DNA of 64,000 bases from Streptococcus macacae NCTC 11558 (GCF_000187995.2 NZ_AEUW02000001.1:1736001-1800000); one strand, 5' to 3'. Shown: positions 29,743 through 40,079, numbered from the stretch's first letter. Program-made: numbers and translations. Notes: generated by a model not told the origin, from the sequence alone.

Positions 29743-30630
29743 ATGGGAATTTTTATTTTTTTATGCCTCGTTTTACTGTTTGCCATTATTCTTATTTCAA
29801 GCGGTCTTTATGTTGTGCGGCAACAAACCGTTGCTATTATCGAACGGTTTGGCCGATATCAAATAACCTCAACCAGTGGTATCCATCTACGGCTGCCTTT
29901 TGGTATTGATAAAATTGCAGCACGTGTCCAGCTGCGCTTGCTGCAAACAGAGATTATTGTAGAGACAAAGACCAAAGATAATGTTTTTGTAACACTTAAT
30001 ATAGCTACTCAGTATCGTGTTAGCGAGCAAAATGTAACGGATGCTTATTATAAGCTGATGAAACCTGAAGCCCAGATTAAATCATATATTGAAGATGCTT
30101 TACGTTCATCTGTTCCTAAATTAACGCTTGATGAGCTTTTTGAGAAAAAAGATGAAATCGCTCTTGAAGTTCAGCATCAAGTGGCTGAAGAAATGTCAAC
30201 CTATGGTTATGTTATTGTTAAAACTTTAATTACAAAGGTTGAACCAGATGCTGAAGTGAAGCAGTCTATGAATGAGATCAATGCTGCTCAGCGTAAACGT
30301 GTGGCTGCTCAGGAACTAGCTAATGCTGATAAGATTAAAATTGTTACAGCGGCTGAGGCTGAAGCAGAAAAAGACCGTCTTCATGGTGTAGGTATTGCCC
30401 AGCAACGTAAAGCTATCGTAGATGGTTTAGCAGAGTCAATTTTAGAACTAAAGGGAGCGAATGTGTCTTTATCAGAAGAACAATTAATGTCTATTCTTTT
30501 GACCAATCAATATTTGGATTCCCTCAATACATTTGCTCAGCATGGCAATAGTTCTATCTTTCTTCCGGCAAGTCCAGAAGGAGCAGAGGACATGCGCACA
30601 CAGGTCTTATCTGCTTTAAAGGCAAATTAA
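29743..30630 (+). CDS. SPFH/Band 7 domain protein (QmcA/stomatin-like)
   Basis: 295 aa, ATG 29743 after AAGGAG. N-terminal membrane segment (3-24), SPFH domain beginning VVRQQTVAIIERFGRY, then a helical region (QRKRVAAQELANADKIKIV) with the coiled coil typical of flotillin/stomatin-type scaffolds. It forms oligomers at functional membrane microdomains and often works beside a membrane protease, but no NfeD-like partner is adjacent here. Monocistronic with a bidirectional terminator after it. Confidence 0.88.
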   Translation: MGIFIFLCLVLLFAIILISSGLYVVRQQTVAIIERFGRYQITSTSGIHLRLPFGIDKIAARVQLRLLQTEIIVETKTKDNVFVTLNIATQYRVSEQNVTDAYYKLMKPEAQIKSYIEDALRSSVPKLTLDELFEKKDEIALEVQHQVAEEMSTYGYVIVKTLITKVEPDAEVKQSMNEINAAQRKRVAAQELANADKIKIVTAAEAEAEKDRLHGVGIAQQRKAIVDGLAESILELKGANVSLSEEQLMSILLTNQYLDSLNTFAQHGNSSIFLPASPEGAEDMRTQVLSALKAN

Positions 30631-30677
30631 GGAATTGGTTTAATGTAGGACTGTCTATCAAATAAATCCATAATAAA

Positions 30678-30715
30678 AGTCCCAGCTTTTATTCGTAAAA
30701 GCTGGGAACTTTTTG
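30678..30715. terminator. Bidirectional terminator between the SPFH gene and tetR
   Basis: CCCAGCTTTTA, loop ttcg, TAAAAGCTGGG, then AACTTTTT; on the reverse strand it serves the tetR operon. Confidence 0.88.
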
Positions 30716-30729
30716 TGCAGCGCTAATGT

Positions 30730-31362
30730 TTAAGTTGTTAAAAAAGTTAAGATTTGTTTTTCAATTAATTTTAAATCCTGTTCTTCAGACGAACTGGCTA
30801 TATTTAAAATAAAGCGTTGGGCAAAGTAGGCAAAAAGCAAACCAACATTGGTTCTAATGACCTCCATTTCAGTCAAATCAGGGTTAATTTGAGGGTTGTT
30901 TTGTTTCAGTGTCTGCCAATAATCTACAAGATCACTTGTGATAGATAATTGAATATTAACGAGAAGGGTATTTCGCAACTTTTTGTTTACGAGAGCTTCT
31001 TGTATGAGAATCTTAATGAGATCAGCATTTTGTGCTAAAAACTGAAAACGATCCTGAACGATGAAATGGATAGCCTCTTTTAGATGGGTATACGTTTTTA
31101 ATTGGGGAAGAAAAGCCCTTTTTAATTCGGGGATCATGGGCTGCATAATTTCCGATAACAGATCGCTTTTGGTTTTAAAGTATTTAAAAATAGTAGCTTG
31201 ACTGATATCAGCTTTTTTTGCAATTTGAGCTGTGGAAGTTCCGCTATAGCCTTGCTGAGAAAAGAGTTCAATAGCAGCAATCAATGTCTTCTTTTTTCCA
31301 GCGGGCATTTTGTGATGCTCTAACCAGTCTTGATAGTTGTGTAAAATATTATTGTCTTCCAT
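30730..31362 (-). CDS. TetR-family transcriptional regulator
   Basis: 210 aa from ATG 31362, preceded by GAGGGGAAG. The N-terminal HTH reads KKTLIAAIELFSQQGYSGTSTAQIAKKADISQATIFKYFKTK, a classic TetR signature. It is the third gene of the ABC exporter operon (minus strand) and likely represses it through the operator in the promoter spacer at 33352-33369. The ligand-binding C-terminal domain is not recognisable to family level. Confidence 0.9.
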   Translation of the reverse strand: MEDNNILHNYQDWLEHHKMPAGKKKTLIAAIELFSQQGYSGTSTAQIAKKADISQATIFKYFKTKSDLLSEIMQPMIPELKRAFLPQLKTYTHLKEAIHFIVQDRFQFLAQNADLIKILIQEALVNKKLRNTLLVNIQLSITSDLVDYWQTLKQNNPQINPDLTEMEVIRTNVGLLFAYFAQRFILNIASSSEEQDLKLIEKQILTFLTT

Positions 31363-31390
31363 ACTTCCCCTCACATTTATTTTACTATCA

Positions 31391-32578
31391 TTATACCTTG
31401 CGATAACGTTTAAGTCCAATAATATTAAGAACTGTCAAGATGATTAAGAAAAGAAAGAGAACAAATAAATCGGATTTTAGATCGAAAATGCTAGTACCAT
31501 GCAGAATAATTTGAGATAAAGCATGTCCAGCATAATAGAGAGGGAGAATTTTTCCAAAAGATTGTACCCAATCTGCCATAGAGCCTAAGGGAATAATGCC
31601 TGAGAAAAATATTTGCGGAACAATAATAAGAGGGATAAATTGCATCATTTGAAATTCAGACTGTGCCAAGGTTGACAGTAATAGTCCAAATGACAGAGCA
31701 ACAAGGGCAAAGAGGATATTGACCGCAATGACGTCTCCAATGCAGCCAAGAACTTCTATGTTTAAAAGCCAAATTGTTGAAAAAACGATAACGGCAGTTT
31801 GAAGTGCTGCAATCATGCCATAAGATAGCATATAACCAAAGACAATATCTGAGCGTTTGACTGGAGTGGCTAAGAGACGGTCAAGTGTTCCTGTTGTGCG
31901 TTCTTTCAGTAGAGCCATGCCCGAAATAAGAAAGACGAAGAAAAAAACAAAGAATCCCATCAAGATTGGTATCATTTTAATAAAGAAAGTAGTATTTTTG
32001 TTGCCATAAACATAATTTTCAAAAAGGTTTGCCTGACTTTGTTTTGTAGGAATCTGTTTGGTTTGATTGCTTTTAGGGCTGTTATTAACTGTTTGATTTT
32101 GAACAGCAGTGTTTCCAGCAATTTGAGCTTGTGCCTTCTGAGCTGCTTTGGCGCTTTCTTGCTGGGCTTTTTTGAGGTTTTGGATTAATTCTTGAATTTG
32201 GTTTTGTTTCAGAGTATTTTTAATAACCTGACGGGTTAGATTAGTTTTGCTGGAATCTGTGTTAGCATAAGTAATGCTATAATTTTTCCTATCTTTATAG
32301 ACGAGGACTGCATCAACCCTTTCTTTTTTCAAAGCTTTATTAGCAAGTTTTTCTTTTTTGTATACTTTAATCTGAATGTGTTTAGTATGATCTAATGACT
32401 TTGTAATGCTGCTTGGGACTCTAACAGAAGCTAGTGTCACATTAGTATCTGTACTAGCAGAGAAAGTAAGATTTAAAAGCCACATAATAAAAATAGGAGC
32501 GATAAACAGTAAGGCTAATGATCGCTTATCTCGCAATAGTTCTGTTATTACTTTTTTTGATATGGCTAAAATTTTCAT
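31391..32578 (-). CDS. ABC-2 type transporter permease (YhgE/YadH-like with large external domain)
   Basis: 395 aa. One N-terminal membrane span, then a ~150-residue extracytoplasmic region rich in Lys, Gln and Asn (QKAQAQIAGNTAVQNQTVNN), then five spans. ABC-2 signature ERTTGTLDRLLATPVKRSD appears in the membrane domain. It overlaps the ATPase stop by four bases. It exports an unknown substrate, perhaps a drug or lipid. Confidence 0.88.
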   Translation of the reverse strand: MKILAISKKVITELLRDKRSLALLFIAPIFIMWLLNLTFSASTDTNVTLASVRVPSSITKSLDHTKHIQIKVYKKEKLANKALKKERVDAVLVYKDRKNYSITYANTDSSKTNLTRQVIKNTLKQNQIQELIQNLKKAQQESAKAAQKAQAQIAGNTAVQNQTVNNSPKSNQTKQIPTKQSQANLFENYVYGNKNTTFFIKMIPILMGFFVFFFVFLISGMALLKERTTGTLDRLLATPVKRSDIVFGYMLSYGMIAALQTAVIVFSTIWLLNIEVLGCIGDVIAVNILFALVALSFGLLLSTLAQSEFQMMQFIPLIIVPQIFFSGIIPLGSMADWVQSFGKILPLYYAGHALSQIILHGTSIFDLKSDLFVLFLFLIILTVLNIIGLKRYRKV

Positions 32579-33297
32579 ACTAATTCTCCTTCTGCTTTTA
32601 GGAAAACATCCTCAATAGAATGGGCGCCATAATTTGCTTTTAGCTTAGCAGGACTGTCAAAAGCTATGATGTTACCATCTAGCAGCAAGCCAACTTTATC
32701 TGTTAATTCAGCTTCGTCCATGACATGTGTCGTCACTAACAGTCCAACTCCTTCTTTTTTTAGTTGGCGCAACTCCTGCCATACTTTTCGCCGCAGAGCA
32801 GGATCTATGCCGACAGTTGGTTCATCAAGGATAAGAAGGCGAGGATTTCCTAAAAGTGCAATCGCTAAAGACAGACGTCGTTTCATTCCCCCAGAATAAC
32901 TTGCGACTGTTTTGTTAAGGTGTTCAGATAAATCAACAAGTTGGGCAGCATGATCAATGGCTGTAGATATTTCTGCTTTAGCTAAACCTTTCATTTGAGC
33001 GAAAAATACCATATTTTCGAAACCAGAAAGTGTTTCGTAGAGAGCGTCAGATTGTGCCATATAGCCAATTTCGCCTAAAATATGCCGGTTTGGCATATGA
33101 TGGTTGAGAACAAGAGCCTCTCCTTCATCTGCTTTTTCCATGCCAAGCATCGTTTTAATCAGGGTTGATTTACCTGCACCAGATGGGCCAATTAAGCCAA
33201 CAATTTCACCAGCTATTAAACTAAAATTAATACTCTTGAGAACAATTTGGTGATTAAAGCTTTTTTGAAGATTTTGCAGAGCTAATAGTTTTTCCAT
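32575..33297 (-). CDS. ABC transporter ATP-binding protein of the TetR-controlled exporter
   Basis: 240 aa. Walker A GPSGAGKSTLIK, signature YSGGMKRRLSLA, Walker B LLILDEPTVGIDP, H-loop TTHVMDEAE. It is the first gene of the minus-strand operon, start ATG 33297 with AAAGGAGG upstream. DrrA/CcmA-like class. Confidence 0.92.
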   Translation of the reverse strand: MEKLLALQNLQKSFNHQIVLKSINFSLIAGEIVGLIGPSGAGKSTLIKTMLGMEKADEGEALVLNHHMPNRHILGEIGYMAQSDALYETLSGFENMVFFAQMKGLAKAEISTAIDHAAQLVDLSEHLNKTVASYSGGMKRRLSLAIALLGNPRLLILDEPTVGIDPALRRKVWQELRQLKKEGVGLLVTTHVMDEAELTDKVGLLLDGNIIAFDSPAKLKANYGAHSIEDVFLKAEGELV

Positions 33298-33313
33298 AAG
33301 GACCTCCTTTGAT

Positions 33314-33333
33314 AGGTGATTAATTACTCACCT
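33314..33333. promoter_or_regulatory. Inverted repeat in the exporter leader
   Basis: AGGTGA-N8-TCACCT lies between the -10 and the first gene and is a second candidate TetR-type half-site pair. Confidence 0.5.
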
Positions 33334-33346
33334 ACATACAAATTAT

Positions 33347-33375
33347 ATTATAGTGAGTGGATACTCACTTGTCAA
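33347..33375 (-). promoter_or_regulatory. Exporter operon promoter with operator in its spacer
   Basis: On the minus strand TTGACA (33375-33370), 17 bases, TATAAT (33352-33347). The spacer holds AGTGAGT-atcc-ACTCACT (33352-33369), a perfect 7-bp inverted repeat filling the space between -35 and -10. A protein bound there would exclude polymerase, a textbook layout for TetR autoregulation. Confidence 0.9.
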
Positions 33376-33478
33376 GAAAAATTCTTTAAATATTTTTGAT
33401 ATCAACAAAAAATACAGACATAAAACTTTATGTCTGTAATCATAAAAATTTGAGCCTTATAAAGTGAATTATCAAAAC

Positions 33479-33520
33479 GAGGCTGGAACCAAAGTTCTTG
33501 GCCTCTTTGATTTTTTTCAG
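33479..33520 (+). terminator. GAGGC...GCCTC hairpin with T tail
   Basis: GAGGC (33481-33485) with the GGCCTC arm near 33503-33508 and a TTTGATTTTTTT tail. There is no plus-strand gene immediately upstream; a similar hairpin lies on the minus strand near 12955-12996, so it may be a repeated element rather than a gene-specific terminator. Confidence 0.5.
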
Positions 33521-33666
33521 TTATTTGAAGGACATAAGGAGTTGGGTGAATTTCTGTTGACATTAGTCAGCCTAGAATTTCCCTTCTGCACAGTTCATAA
33601 GTTGCTTTAAGGCCAATGAACTGTTGCTTAAGCAGGATCTATTTAGCTGATCAATTACCCTTTTTA

Positions 33667-33725
33667 TGCGAGCAAAGCGAGCTCCAAACGAGACTTTTCG
33701 CCGTGATAAAAGAGAGTGGGACAGA
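33667..33725 (+). repeat. Dispersed intergenic repeat, copy 2
   Basis: Core 33683-33725 matches 12801-12843 at 42 of 43 bases. Here ATAAAAGAGAGTG at 33706-33718 also pairs perfectly with CACTCTCTTTTAT at 33747-33759 (13 bp), which may end the VanZ-like transcript on the minus strand. Confidence 0.85.
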
Positions 33726-33775
33726 CAGCCATGATTGCTGCGCATTCACTCTCTTTTATGTTTAAAGCAATCTTA

Positions 33776-34390
33776 TTATTTGCCAATCTGGTTTTCTTTG
33801 TTGATAATGTGATTTTGGATCCAGGTTTTTAAATAGGTATAGCGGAAACAGCTGCCGATTATGATACTGAGCAAATTGAGGGTAATATCGCCTAAGTCAA
33901 GAACACCTAAATGAAAAACATATTGACAGCTTTCTATTAGTACAAGCCCTAACAAGGTTAAACTGAGGTTTAACTTTGTGAGTGAAAAAAGAAAGCCTAG
34001 GGGGATGAACATAACTAGATTCATGAAAGGAACGAATCGGCTTCCGTGACTTATATCCCTAATAAAAGAAAGCGGATTAAGTATTAGTCCTTGACTGCCA
34101 ATGTTTTTTAAGAAAAGAAGATAGATAAGCGTTAAACCATAAACCATGTAGCAGCTAATGATAGTTGTATTTTGTATTTGCCGTGTCTGACAAAATTTTA
34201 GAAAAACATAGGTAAAATACGTTAAGATGAAGGTAATGATGATATTAAGCCCCAAAGCAAAACTAAGACCATAATTAGAGATGTAGTGTGAGTAACTGAT
34301 TAGAAAGTGGTCATAAAACCATTTTGAAAGGATAAAGGAGAAAAAGACAATTAACAGGTTTTTTGTGTCATATTTTTGATGAGTAATCAT
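33776..34390 (-). CDS. VanZ-family membrane protein
   Basis: 204 aa, about five hydrophobic segments. VanZ core motifs: NPLSFIRDI, NLVMFIPLGFLF and ESCQYVFHLGVLDLGDITLNLLS. Start ATG 34390 with AAAGGAGGG on the minus strand. VanZ homologues influence teicoplanin or lipoglycopeptide susceptibility; exact biochemical role uncertain. Monocistronic. Confidence 0.85.
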   Translation of the reverse strand: MITHQKYDTKNLLIVFFSFILSKWFYDHFLISYSHYISNYGLSFALGLNIIITFILTYFTYVFLKFCQTRQIQNTTIISCYMVYGLTLIYLLFLKNIGSQGLILNPLSFIRDISHGSRFVPFMNLVMFIPLGFLFSLTKLNLSLTLLGLVLIESCQYVFHLGVLDLGDITLNLLSIIIGSCFRYTYLKTWIQNHIINKENQIGK

Positions 34391-34459
34391 GGCCAGCCCT
34401 CCTTTAATTGATGATGTTATATTATAACTAAGAAAACTTATACTTTTTTTAACTCAACT

Positions 34460-34480
34460 AAAAAAACTGCGGGAGCGCAG
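34460..34480 (-). terminator. Terminator of the amino-acid ABC operon
   Basis: On the minus strand CTGCG-ctcc-CGCAG followed by TTTTTT, about 160 bases beyond the ATPase stop. Confidence 0.65.
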
Positions 34481-34641
34481 CATTCCAACTCCCACAGGCC
34501 TGTAAACTTAGTGATTTCATTTTATCTTGACTTATTTATACAGTAAAAAGGAAAGGGTAAAAGACCGTTAGGGCAGCAAAGATTTATGACAAATAAAAGC
34601 GATCTTGTTCAATCTTGTCAGTTAAGAGAAAGAGACTTGCT

Positions 34642-35382
34642 TTATTTCAAAAAACGCTGCAGAAAGCTTTTTGTCCGCTCTTCCTTAGGAGCTTCAAAGA
34701 TTTGTTCAGGTGTTCCGCTTTCAGCAATAAGACCTTGATCCATAAAAATAATGCGATCTGATACATCACGAGCAAAGTCCATCTCATGAGTAACAATAAG
34801 CATGGTTAATCCTGATTTAGAGAGATCTTTAATCGTCTTTAAAACTTCATTAACCATTTCGGGATCAAGGGCAGAAGTCGGCTCATCAAAGAGAATTGCT
34901 TCTGGATTAACAGATAAGGCACGTGCGATAGCAACGCGTTGCTTTTGTCCCCCTGACAGTTGATTAGGCTTAGCCTTCCAGTACTGTTCGGTCATACCGA
35001 CTTTGTTAAGATTTTCTTGAGCAATTTTTTCAGCTTCAGCATGATGGCGCTTGAGAACAGTTGTTTGAGCGACAATAGCATTCTCTAGAACATTGAGGTT
35101 ATTGAAAAGATTGAAAGACTGAAAAACCATTCCTAGGTTTTCCCGGTATTTAGTTAAATCATAATTTTTTTCTAAAACATTTTGTTTATGATAGAGGATT
35201 TGGCCGTCCGTTGGTTCTTCAAGGAGGTTTATAGAACGTAAGAGAGTTGACTTACCTGATCCCGAAGAGCCAATAATGGAAATAACTTCTCCTTTTTTGA
35301 CGGTCAAAGAAATATCTTTAAGAACTTCATTTTTTCCAAATGATTTTTTTAAATGCTTAATTTCTAAAATAGTATCTGACAT
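34642..35382 (-). CDS. glnQ: Polar amino-acid ABC transporter ATPase (GlnQ-like)
   Basis: 246 aa. Walker [13 protein letters not shown], signature [12 protein letters not shown], Walker [15 protein letters not shown]-loop THEMDFA. Its ATG overlaps the fused receptor-permease stop, so both are translated together. Substrate (Gln, Glu or Arg) cannot be fixed from the sequence. Confidence 0.93.
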   Translation of the reverse strand: MSDTILEIKHLKKSFGKNEVLKDISLTVKKGEVISIIGSSGSGKSTLLRSINLLEEPTDGQILYHKQNVLEKNYDLTKYRENLGMVFQSFNLFNNLNVLENAIVAQTTVLKRHHAEAEKIAQENLNKVGMTEQYWKAKPNQLSGGQKQRVAIARALSVNPEAILFDEPTSALDPEMVNEVLKTIKDLSKSGLTMLIVTHEMDFARDVSDRIIFMDQGLIAESGTPEQIFEAPKEERTKSFLQRFLK

Positions 35383-36935
35383 TAATCTGCGTCCCCTTCA
35401 ATTTTAGTATAGTTGTCTTGATCCATTTTTCTTTCAACCAAACGAAGAATGCGGGTTACTGTAAAGGTCAAAATAAAGTAAATAACAGCAATAATAAAGA
35501 ATGTTTGGAAATACTGATAAGTCTGTGTAGCGACAGTATTGCCTGAGAAGTAGAGTTCTACAACAGAGATAACGTTCAGTACAGAGGTATCTTTGATATT
35601 AATAACAAATTCATTGCCGGTTGCTGGCAGAATATTGCGGATAACTTGCGGTAAGACAATTTTGCGCATGGTTTGTCCATGTGTAAAACCAAGTGCTGTT
35701 GCAGCTTCAAACTGTCCTTTATCGACTGCGAAGATACCGCCACGGACAATTTCACTCATATAAGCACCAGTATTGATAGAAACAATAAAGATAGCTGCCA
35801 GTGTGCGGTCAAGTGAAATTCCAAAAGCTTGTGCTGTACCGTAATAAATAACCATGGCTTGTACTATCATAGGAGTTCCGCGAAAGACTTCAATGTAAAT
35901 ATTCAAAATCCAGCCAAAGATTTTTTGCAGCCAAGCAAGAACGATATTTGAAGCTTTAGGTGCTGTGCGATAAACACCAATGAGAAGGCCAATCATTAAA
36001 CCGACGATTGTACCAATAATGGAAATAAGCAAGGTGATACCTGTACCGCGTACAAGAGCTTTCCAATTATTTTGCAGAATTTTAAGAACTTGATCGAAAA
36101 ATCCAGATTTCTTTTCTGTATCGTTCTTTTTATCTTGACTAGGCTGGAGCGGAATCATCCTGTTCATGAGAGCTAATTGCTCCTTTAAAGGAAAGTGGGC
36201 AAGGCTGGCATTGACTTGACTGATGCGTGTATCACCTTTACGCATACCAACAGCGATAGCAACATCAGAATCAGCAACTTTGAACCCTTTCTTTAAAGAA
36301 ATTGCCTTGAAATCTGGATTGGCTTTGGTTGAAGAAATAGCTTCAGGGCGTTCTGAGATATAAGCATCAATAACATTAGAAGCTAATGCTTGGCGCATTT
36401 GAGAAAAGTCTCCCATAGCAGTTTCTTGAGAAACATTTGGAATTTGGCTGATGAGGTTATAAAGGTAAACCCCTTGCTGGGAAGTTACTTTAGCACCTGA
36501 GAAATCTGCCAATTTCTTGGCCTTAGCATATTTACTGTCCTTGCGCACAACTAAGACAGGCTCGCTTGTATAATAACGGTCTGAAAAGGCTATCTGCTGT
36601 TTACGTTCTTTTGTGGGGCTCATGCCGGCAATAATCATATCAATTTTACCTGAGGTCAGAGCAGGTACAAGCCCATCCCATTTTGTTTTGACAATTAATG
36701 GCTTTTTATTCATTGAGCTGGCAATTTTTTTAGCCACCTGTACATCATAGCCGTTGGCAAATTGGGAAGTGCCTTCAATTTTAACAGCTCCGTTTTTGTT
36801 GGTATTTTGAGTCCAGTTAAAAGGAGCATAGGCTGCTTCCATCCCAATACGTAAATAATCATCTGCTTGAGCACTTGATATGCCTATAAAAAGCATAAAT
36901 ACAGCTGCAAAACAGGTAAAAAATGTCTTTTTCAT
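35382..36935 (-). CDS. Fused substrate-binding and permease protein of an amino-acid ABC transporter
   Basis: 517 aa. Signal-like N-terminus [24 protein letters not shown], type 3 solute-binding domain (about 28-260: [34 protein letters not shown]), then a membrane permease with the HisM/GlnP EAA loop [27 protein letters not shown]. This single-polypeptide arrangement is typical of lactic-acid bacterial Gln/Glu/polar systems. First gene of the operon, promoter on the minus strand at 36967-36995. Confidence 0.93.
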   Translation of the reverse strand: MKKTFFTCFAAVFMLFIGISSAQADDYLRIGMEAAYAPFNWTQNTNKNGAVKIEGTSQFANGYDVQVAKKIASSMNKKPLIVKTKWDGLVPALTSGKIDMIIAGMSPTKERKQQIAFSDRYYTSEPVLVVRKDSKYAKAKKLADFSGAKVTSQQGVYLYNLISQIPNVSQETAMGDFSQMRQALASNVIDAYISERPEAISSTKANPDFKAISLKKGFKVADSDVAIAVGMRKGDTRISQVNASLAHFPLKEQLALMNRMIPLQPSQDKKNDTEKKSGFFDQVLKILQNNWKALVRGTGITLLISIIGTIVGLMIGLLIGVYRTAPKASNIVLAWLQKIFGWILNIYIEVFRGTPMIVQAMVIYYGTAQAFGISLDRTLAAIFIVSINTGAYMSEIVRGGIFAVDKGQFEAATALGFTHGQTMRKIVLPQVIRNILPATGNEFVINIKDTSVLNVISVVELYFSGNTVATQTYQYFQTFFIIAVIYFILTFTVTRILRLVERKMDQDNYTKIEGDAD

Positions 36936-36966
36936 CAGAGACTCCTGTATTCATTTTTTCTTAATT

Positions 36967-36995
36967 ATTTTACAGTAAAAAGAACTGTATTTCAA
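36967..36995 (-). promoter_or_regulatory. Amino-acid ABC operon promoter
   Basis: On the minus strand TTGAAA (36995-36990), 17 bases, TAAAAT (36972-36967). Confidence 0.65.
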
Positions 36996-37082
36996 TATTA
37001 TTGCGTTAATAAGAAAAAGGTATCTTCAATGGGGGAATTTATGATAAAATAAGTATGAAATTTTCAAAATTGAGGGAAAAGA

Positions 37083-38978
37083 ATGAAAAAAATTCTAGCT
37101 TGTTTAATACTTTGTTTTTCTTTACTGGCAACAAACCTTGTACAGGCAGATGATATAGAGTATAGCGTCAGTCTTTATAAAGGAAAATTGACTTTGCATC
37201 AAGATAATACAGCTACATTTCAGCAGGACATTGTCTATGATTTTGACTCTGCTTACAATGGTCAATATGTAACGCTAGGGACAGCAGGCAATGTTCCTAA
37301 GGGTTTTAGGGTAGACAGAAACCCTGAAGTCAGTGCCTATGGAGTTCAAAAGGGCAATTTGAAACCACGTTCTATTACTAGGCAGGTGGAGAAAGTGTCA
37401 AAAGGCTATCGTGTTAAAGTCTATAATGGCGGCAAAAGCGGTGATCGAGTTGTCTTATCTGTAAAGTGGAAGCTGCACCATGTGACAAAGCTTTATTCTG
37501 ATATTGCTGAGCTGAACTGGAAGCCTGTCAGTGATTGGGAAACTTCCTTAAAAAAAGTTATTTTAACAGTGAAAGGACCGACAGATTCTTTGACTAACAG
37601 TAAATTGTACGCTCATACAGGCTACTTTAAAAAACAACCTCAAGTTAGCCGAAAAGGGAATCAGTATCGTATTAGTCTGAATAATTTGGGCGAAGGTAAA
37701 CCTTTAGAATTGCATGCTTATTGGCAGCGTTCAGATTTTACTGCTGCTAGTGACTCCTCAAGCAAGAAGCTTCAGAAATTTCAAGCTTTAGAAAAGAAAA
37801 TTGCACAAAGGCAGAAATTCTATCCGCTGCTTGTTGGAGGCATTCTGCCATTAGCTATTTTTATGCTTTTGCTGATTTCTCTTGTTTTGTATTTGACTTG
37901 GAAGAGTGTCCTTGGACAAAAGAAGACTTCTAAGCGGCTGCATTTATTTGCACCTCCAGAAGACTTACCTCCTCTTGTTTTAGCGCGTTATGTCTATGGT
38001 TTAGAAGTCAAAGAATTGTCTCCTTTAGCATCAAAACATAAGCGTTATGACTTAGGCTTTAAAGAACTAATACAAGCTGGTATTTTAGATTTAGTTGATC
38101 AAGGAAAAATTTTAATCTCAGATGATCAAGCTTCCTTTGTTGTTTCGGATCCAAATAAGCTAGAAGCTTATGAACAGAGTTTTCTTACCTTTGTTTACGG
38201 TAAGGAAAATATGCCTATTGACAGTGCTTTTGCAGATTATAAAGTGGATAAAAGTATCTTTAAGGGTGGCAGTGAAACTGAGGTACGCCAGCGTGGCCAA
38301 AAAATTCTTGACTTATTTAAAGGCCGTATGGACAGTTTAGATAAGGCTATTGAAGAAAAGATTGAAGAATTGGGATTGGTGAGTGTTCATAGGCAAAGGA
38401 CAAAAGAAGAAAAGAGACTATTAGGCCTTGCTTATCTATTTGTTGTTCTTTCTTTTCTCTCAGCTCTTGGACTAGGGATTTTTGCTTTGGTCAAAGGTTA
38501 CTGGTTAGGCTTAGGAGTCAATGCTTTAATAGTTCTTTTGTCTCTTATTTTCTGTGTTTCCTATTATACAAAGGATGACTATTACAAGGTTTCGGGTATT
38601 CTTACTGAAGAAGGCCTAAGTTTAAAGCAGGGTTGGGATTCTTTTGAGAATATGATCCGAGATATTAAAAAATTTGATAAAGTTGAGCTGGAAGGGATTA
38701 TCGTTTGGAACCGTATTTTGGTTTATGCTACTCTCTATGGCTATGCAGAGCGTATCCAGAACTATCTCAAACTGAATCGTATTGAACTTGAAAATCCACA
38801 AATGACGACTTATCTTGATGTTAATTCTAGTTATTATATAGGACTGTCAACTGCTTATTTATCAACCTATACATCGACTGCCACAAGTGCTTCTAATTTT
38901 TCAGTATCATCTGGCAGTTCAGGAGGCAGCGGCGGCTTTTCTGGCGGCGGCGGAGGCGGCGGAGGCGGTGCCTTCTAA
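37083..38978 (+). CDS. DUF2207 family membrane protein with Gly-rich tail
   Basis: 631 aa. Signal peptide MKKILACLILCFSLLATNLVQA, an extracellular domain (about 22-225), a membrane span near 250-275, a cytoplasmic region, two further spans near 450-500, and a C-terminal Ser/Gly tail ending SGGGGGGGGGAF. This order matches DUF2207 (YlaF-like) proteins, function unknown. Stands alone before uppP. Confidence 0.85.
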   Translation: MKKILACLILCFSLLATNLVQADDIEYSVSLYKGKLTLHQDNTATFQQDIVYDFDSAYNGQYVTLGTAGNVPKGFRVDRNPEVSAYGVQKGNLKPRSITRQVEKVSKGYRVKVYNGGKSGDRVVLSVKWKLHHVTKLYSDIAELNWKPVSDWETSLKKVILTVKGPTDSLTNSKLYAHTGYFKKQPQVSRKGNQYRISLNNLGEGKPLELHAYWQRSDFTAASDSSSKKLQKFQALEKKIAQRQKFYPLLVGGILPLAIFMLLLISLVLYLTWKSVLGQKKTSKRLHLFAPPEDLPPLVLARYVYGLEVKELSPLASKHKRYDLGFKELIQAGILDLVDQGKILISDDQASFVVSDPNKLEAYEQSFLTFVYGKENMPIDSAFADYKVDKSIFKGGSETEVRQRGQKILDLFKGRMDSLDKAIEEKIEELGLVSVHRQRTKEEKRLLGLAYLFVVLSFLSALGLGIFALVKGYWLGLGVNALIVLLSLIFCVSYYTKDDYYKVSGILTEEGLSLKQGWDSFENMIRDIKKFDKVELEGIIVWNRILVYATLYGYAERIQNYLKLNRIELENPQMTTYLDVNSSYYIGLSTAYLSTYTSTATSASNFSVSSGSSGGSGGFSGGGGGGGGGAF

Positions 38979-39052
38979 AAAATCTTGCCTGCGCTTGCTT
39001 TATTCAGCTGATAAAAGTTTAAGTTTTGATAATCAGGTATAAAGGAGAAAAA

Positions 39053-39895
39053 ATGCTTATCATTGAAATTATAAAAGCTATTATCTTTGGTGTTGTAGAA
39101 GGTATCACAGAGTGGCTGCCAATTTCCAGCACTGGACATTTGATTTTAGTTGAGGAATTTATCAAGTTTAAGAATGCAAATGCAGCCTTTACTAATATGT
39201 TTAATGTTGTTATACAGCTGGGTGCCATTTTAGCGGTGGTTGTGACTTATTTTGACCGCTTAAATCCCTTTAAAAGGGGAAAAACAGCGCGCCAAGTACA
39301 AATCACTTGGCAGCTGTGGGCTAAGGTTATTATTGCAGCCTTTCCAGCAGCAGTAATAGGTTTGAAGCTAAATGATTGGTTGGATGCTCATTTTCAATAT
39401 TTTGTTCCTGTGGCTATTATGCTCATTGTTTATGGTATTGCTTTTATCTATGTTGAAAAGCGCCATAAAAACATTGAACCTCAAATAACCAGTCTTGAAC
39501 GTATGCCCTATAAGACAGCATTTTATATTGGCCTCTTTCAGGTGTTATCCTTAATTCCAGGAACCAGCCGTTCAGGAGCAACGATTCTTGGTGGTATTTT
39601 AGTAGGAACCAGTCGGGAAGTAGCAACAGAATTCACATTTTTCCTTGGCATTCCTATTATGTTTGGAGCTAGTTTGTATAAAATTTATAAATTTGTGAAA
39701 TCAGGAACTATTTTAATGGGCAGTCAATTTTTGATTTTATTAGTCGCTATGGTAACGGCGTTTGCTGTCAGCCTTTATGTTATTCGTTTCTTAACCGATT
39801 ATGTTAAAAACCATGATTTTACTTTCTTTGGAAAGTATCGTATCGGTCTTGGTCTGCTCTTGATTGCTTATTGGTTAGTAACTTTCATTTTTTAA
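39053..39895 (+). CDS. uppP: Undecaprenyl-diphosphatase UppP (BacA)
   Basis: 280 aa from ATG 39053 after AAAGGAG. Signature motifs [17 protein letters not shown] and [13 protein letters not shown], with the catalytic region, and about eight membrane segments. It recycles undecaprenyl pyrophosphate to the monophosphate carrier used for peptidoglycan and wall polysaccharide, and gives bacitracin tolerance. Confidence 0.96.
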   Translation: MLIIEIIKAIIFGVVEGITEWLPISSTGHLILVEEFIKFKNANAAFTNMFNVVIQLGAILAVVVTYFDRLNPFKRGKTARQVQITWQLWAKVIIAAFPAAVIGLKLNDWLDAHFQYFVPVAIMLIVYGIAFIYVEKRHKNIEPQITSLERMPYKTAFYIGLFQVLSLIPGTSRSGATILGGILVGTSREVATEFTFFLGIPIMFGASLYKIYKFVKSGTILMGSQFLILLVAMVTAFAVSLYVIRFLTDYVKNHDFTFFGKYRIGLGLLLIAYWLVTFIF

Positions 39896-40020
39896 GTTTT
39901 TCTTAAAAGATAATATTTATGAGAGCTTAATTCCGCTTTTTTCTTGTTGGGCTGAAAAAAGAAGTTAGAATTCATTTCTTTGAAAGAATGGTATTTTTCC
40001 TTCCTTTTGTTTCTTTAAAA

Positions 40021-40049
40021 TTGAAAAATAACGGCTTTTTCTGTATAAT
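40021..40049 (+). promoter_or_regulatory. mecA promoter
   Basis: TTGAAA (40021-40026), 17 bases, TATAAT (40044-40049). The rest of 39896-40079 shows nothing else recognisable. Confidence 0.8.
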
Positions 40050-40079
40050 GAATTGACTACTCGCAAAGAGGTAATAACA

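Noticed and set aside
37058-37075. AATTTTCAAAATT palindrome before the DUF2207 gene as a CodY site
   Set aside because: Spacing of the half-sites is two bases shorter than the CodY consensus.
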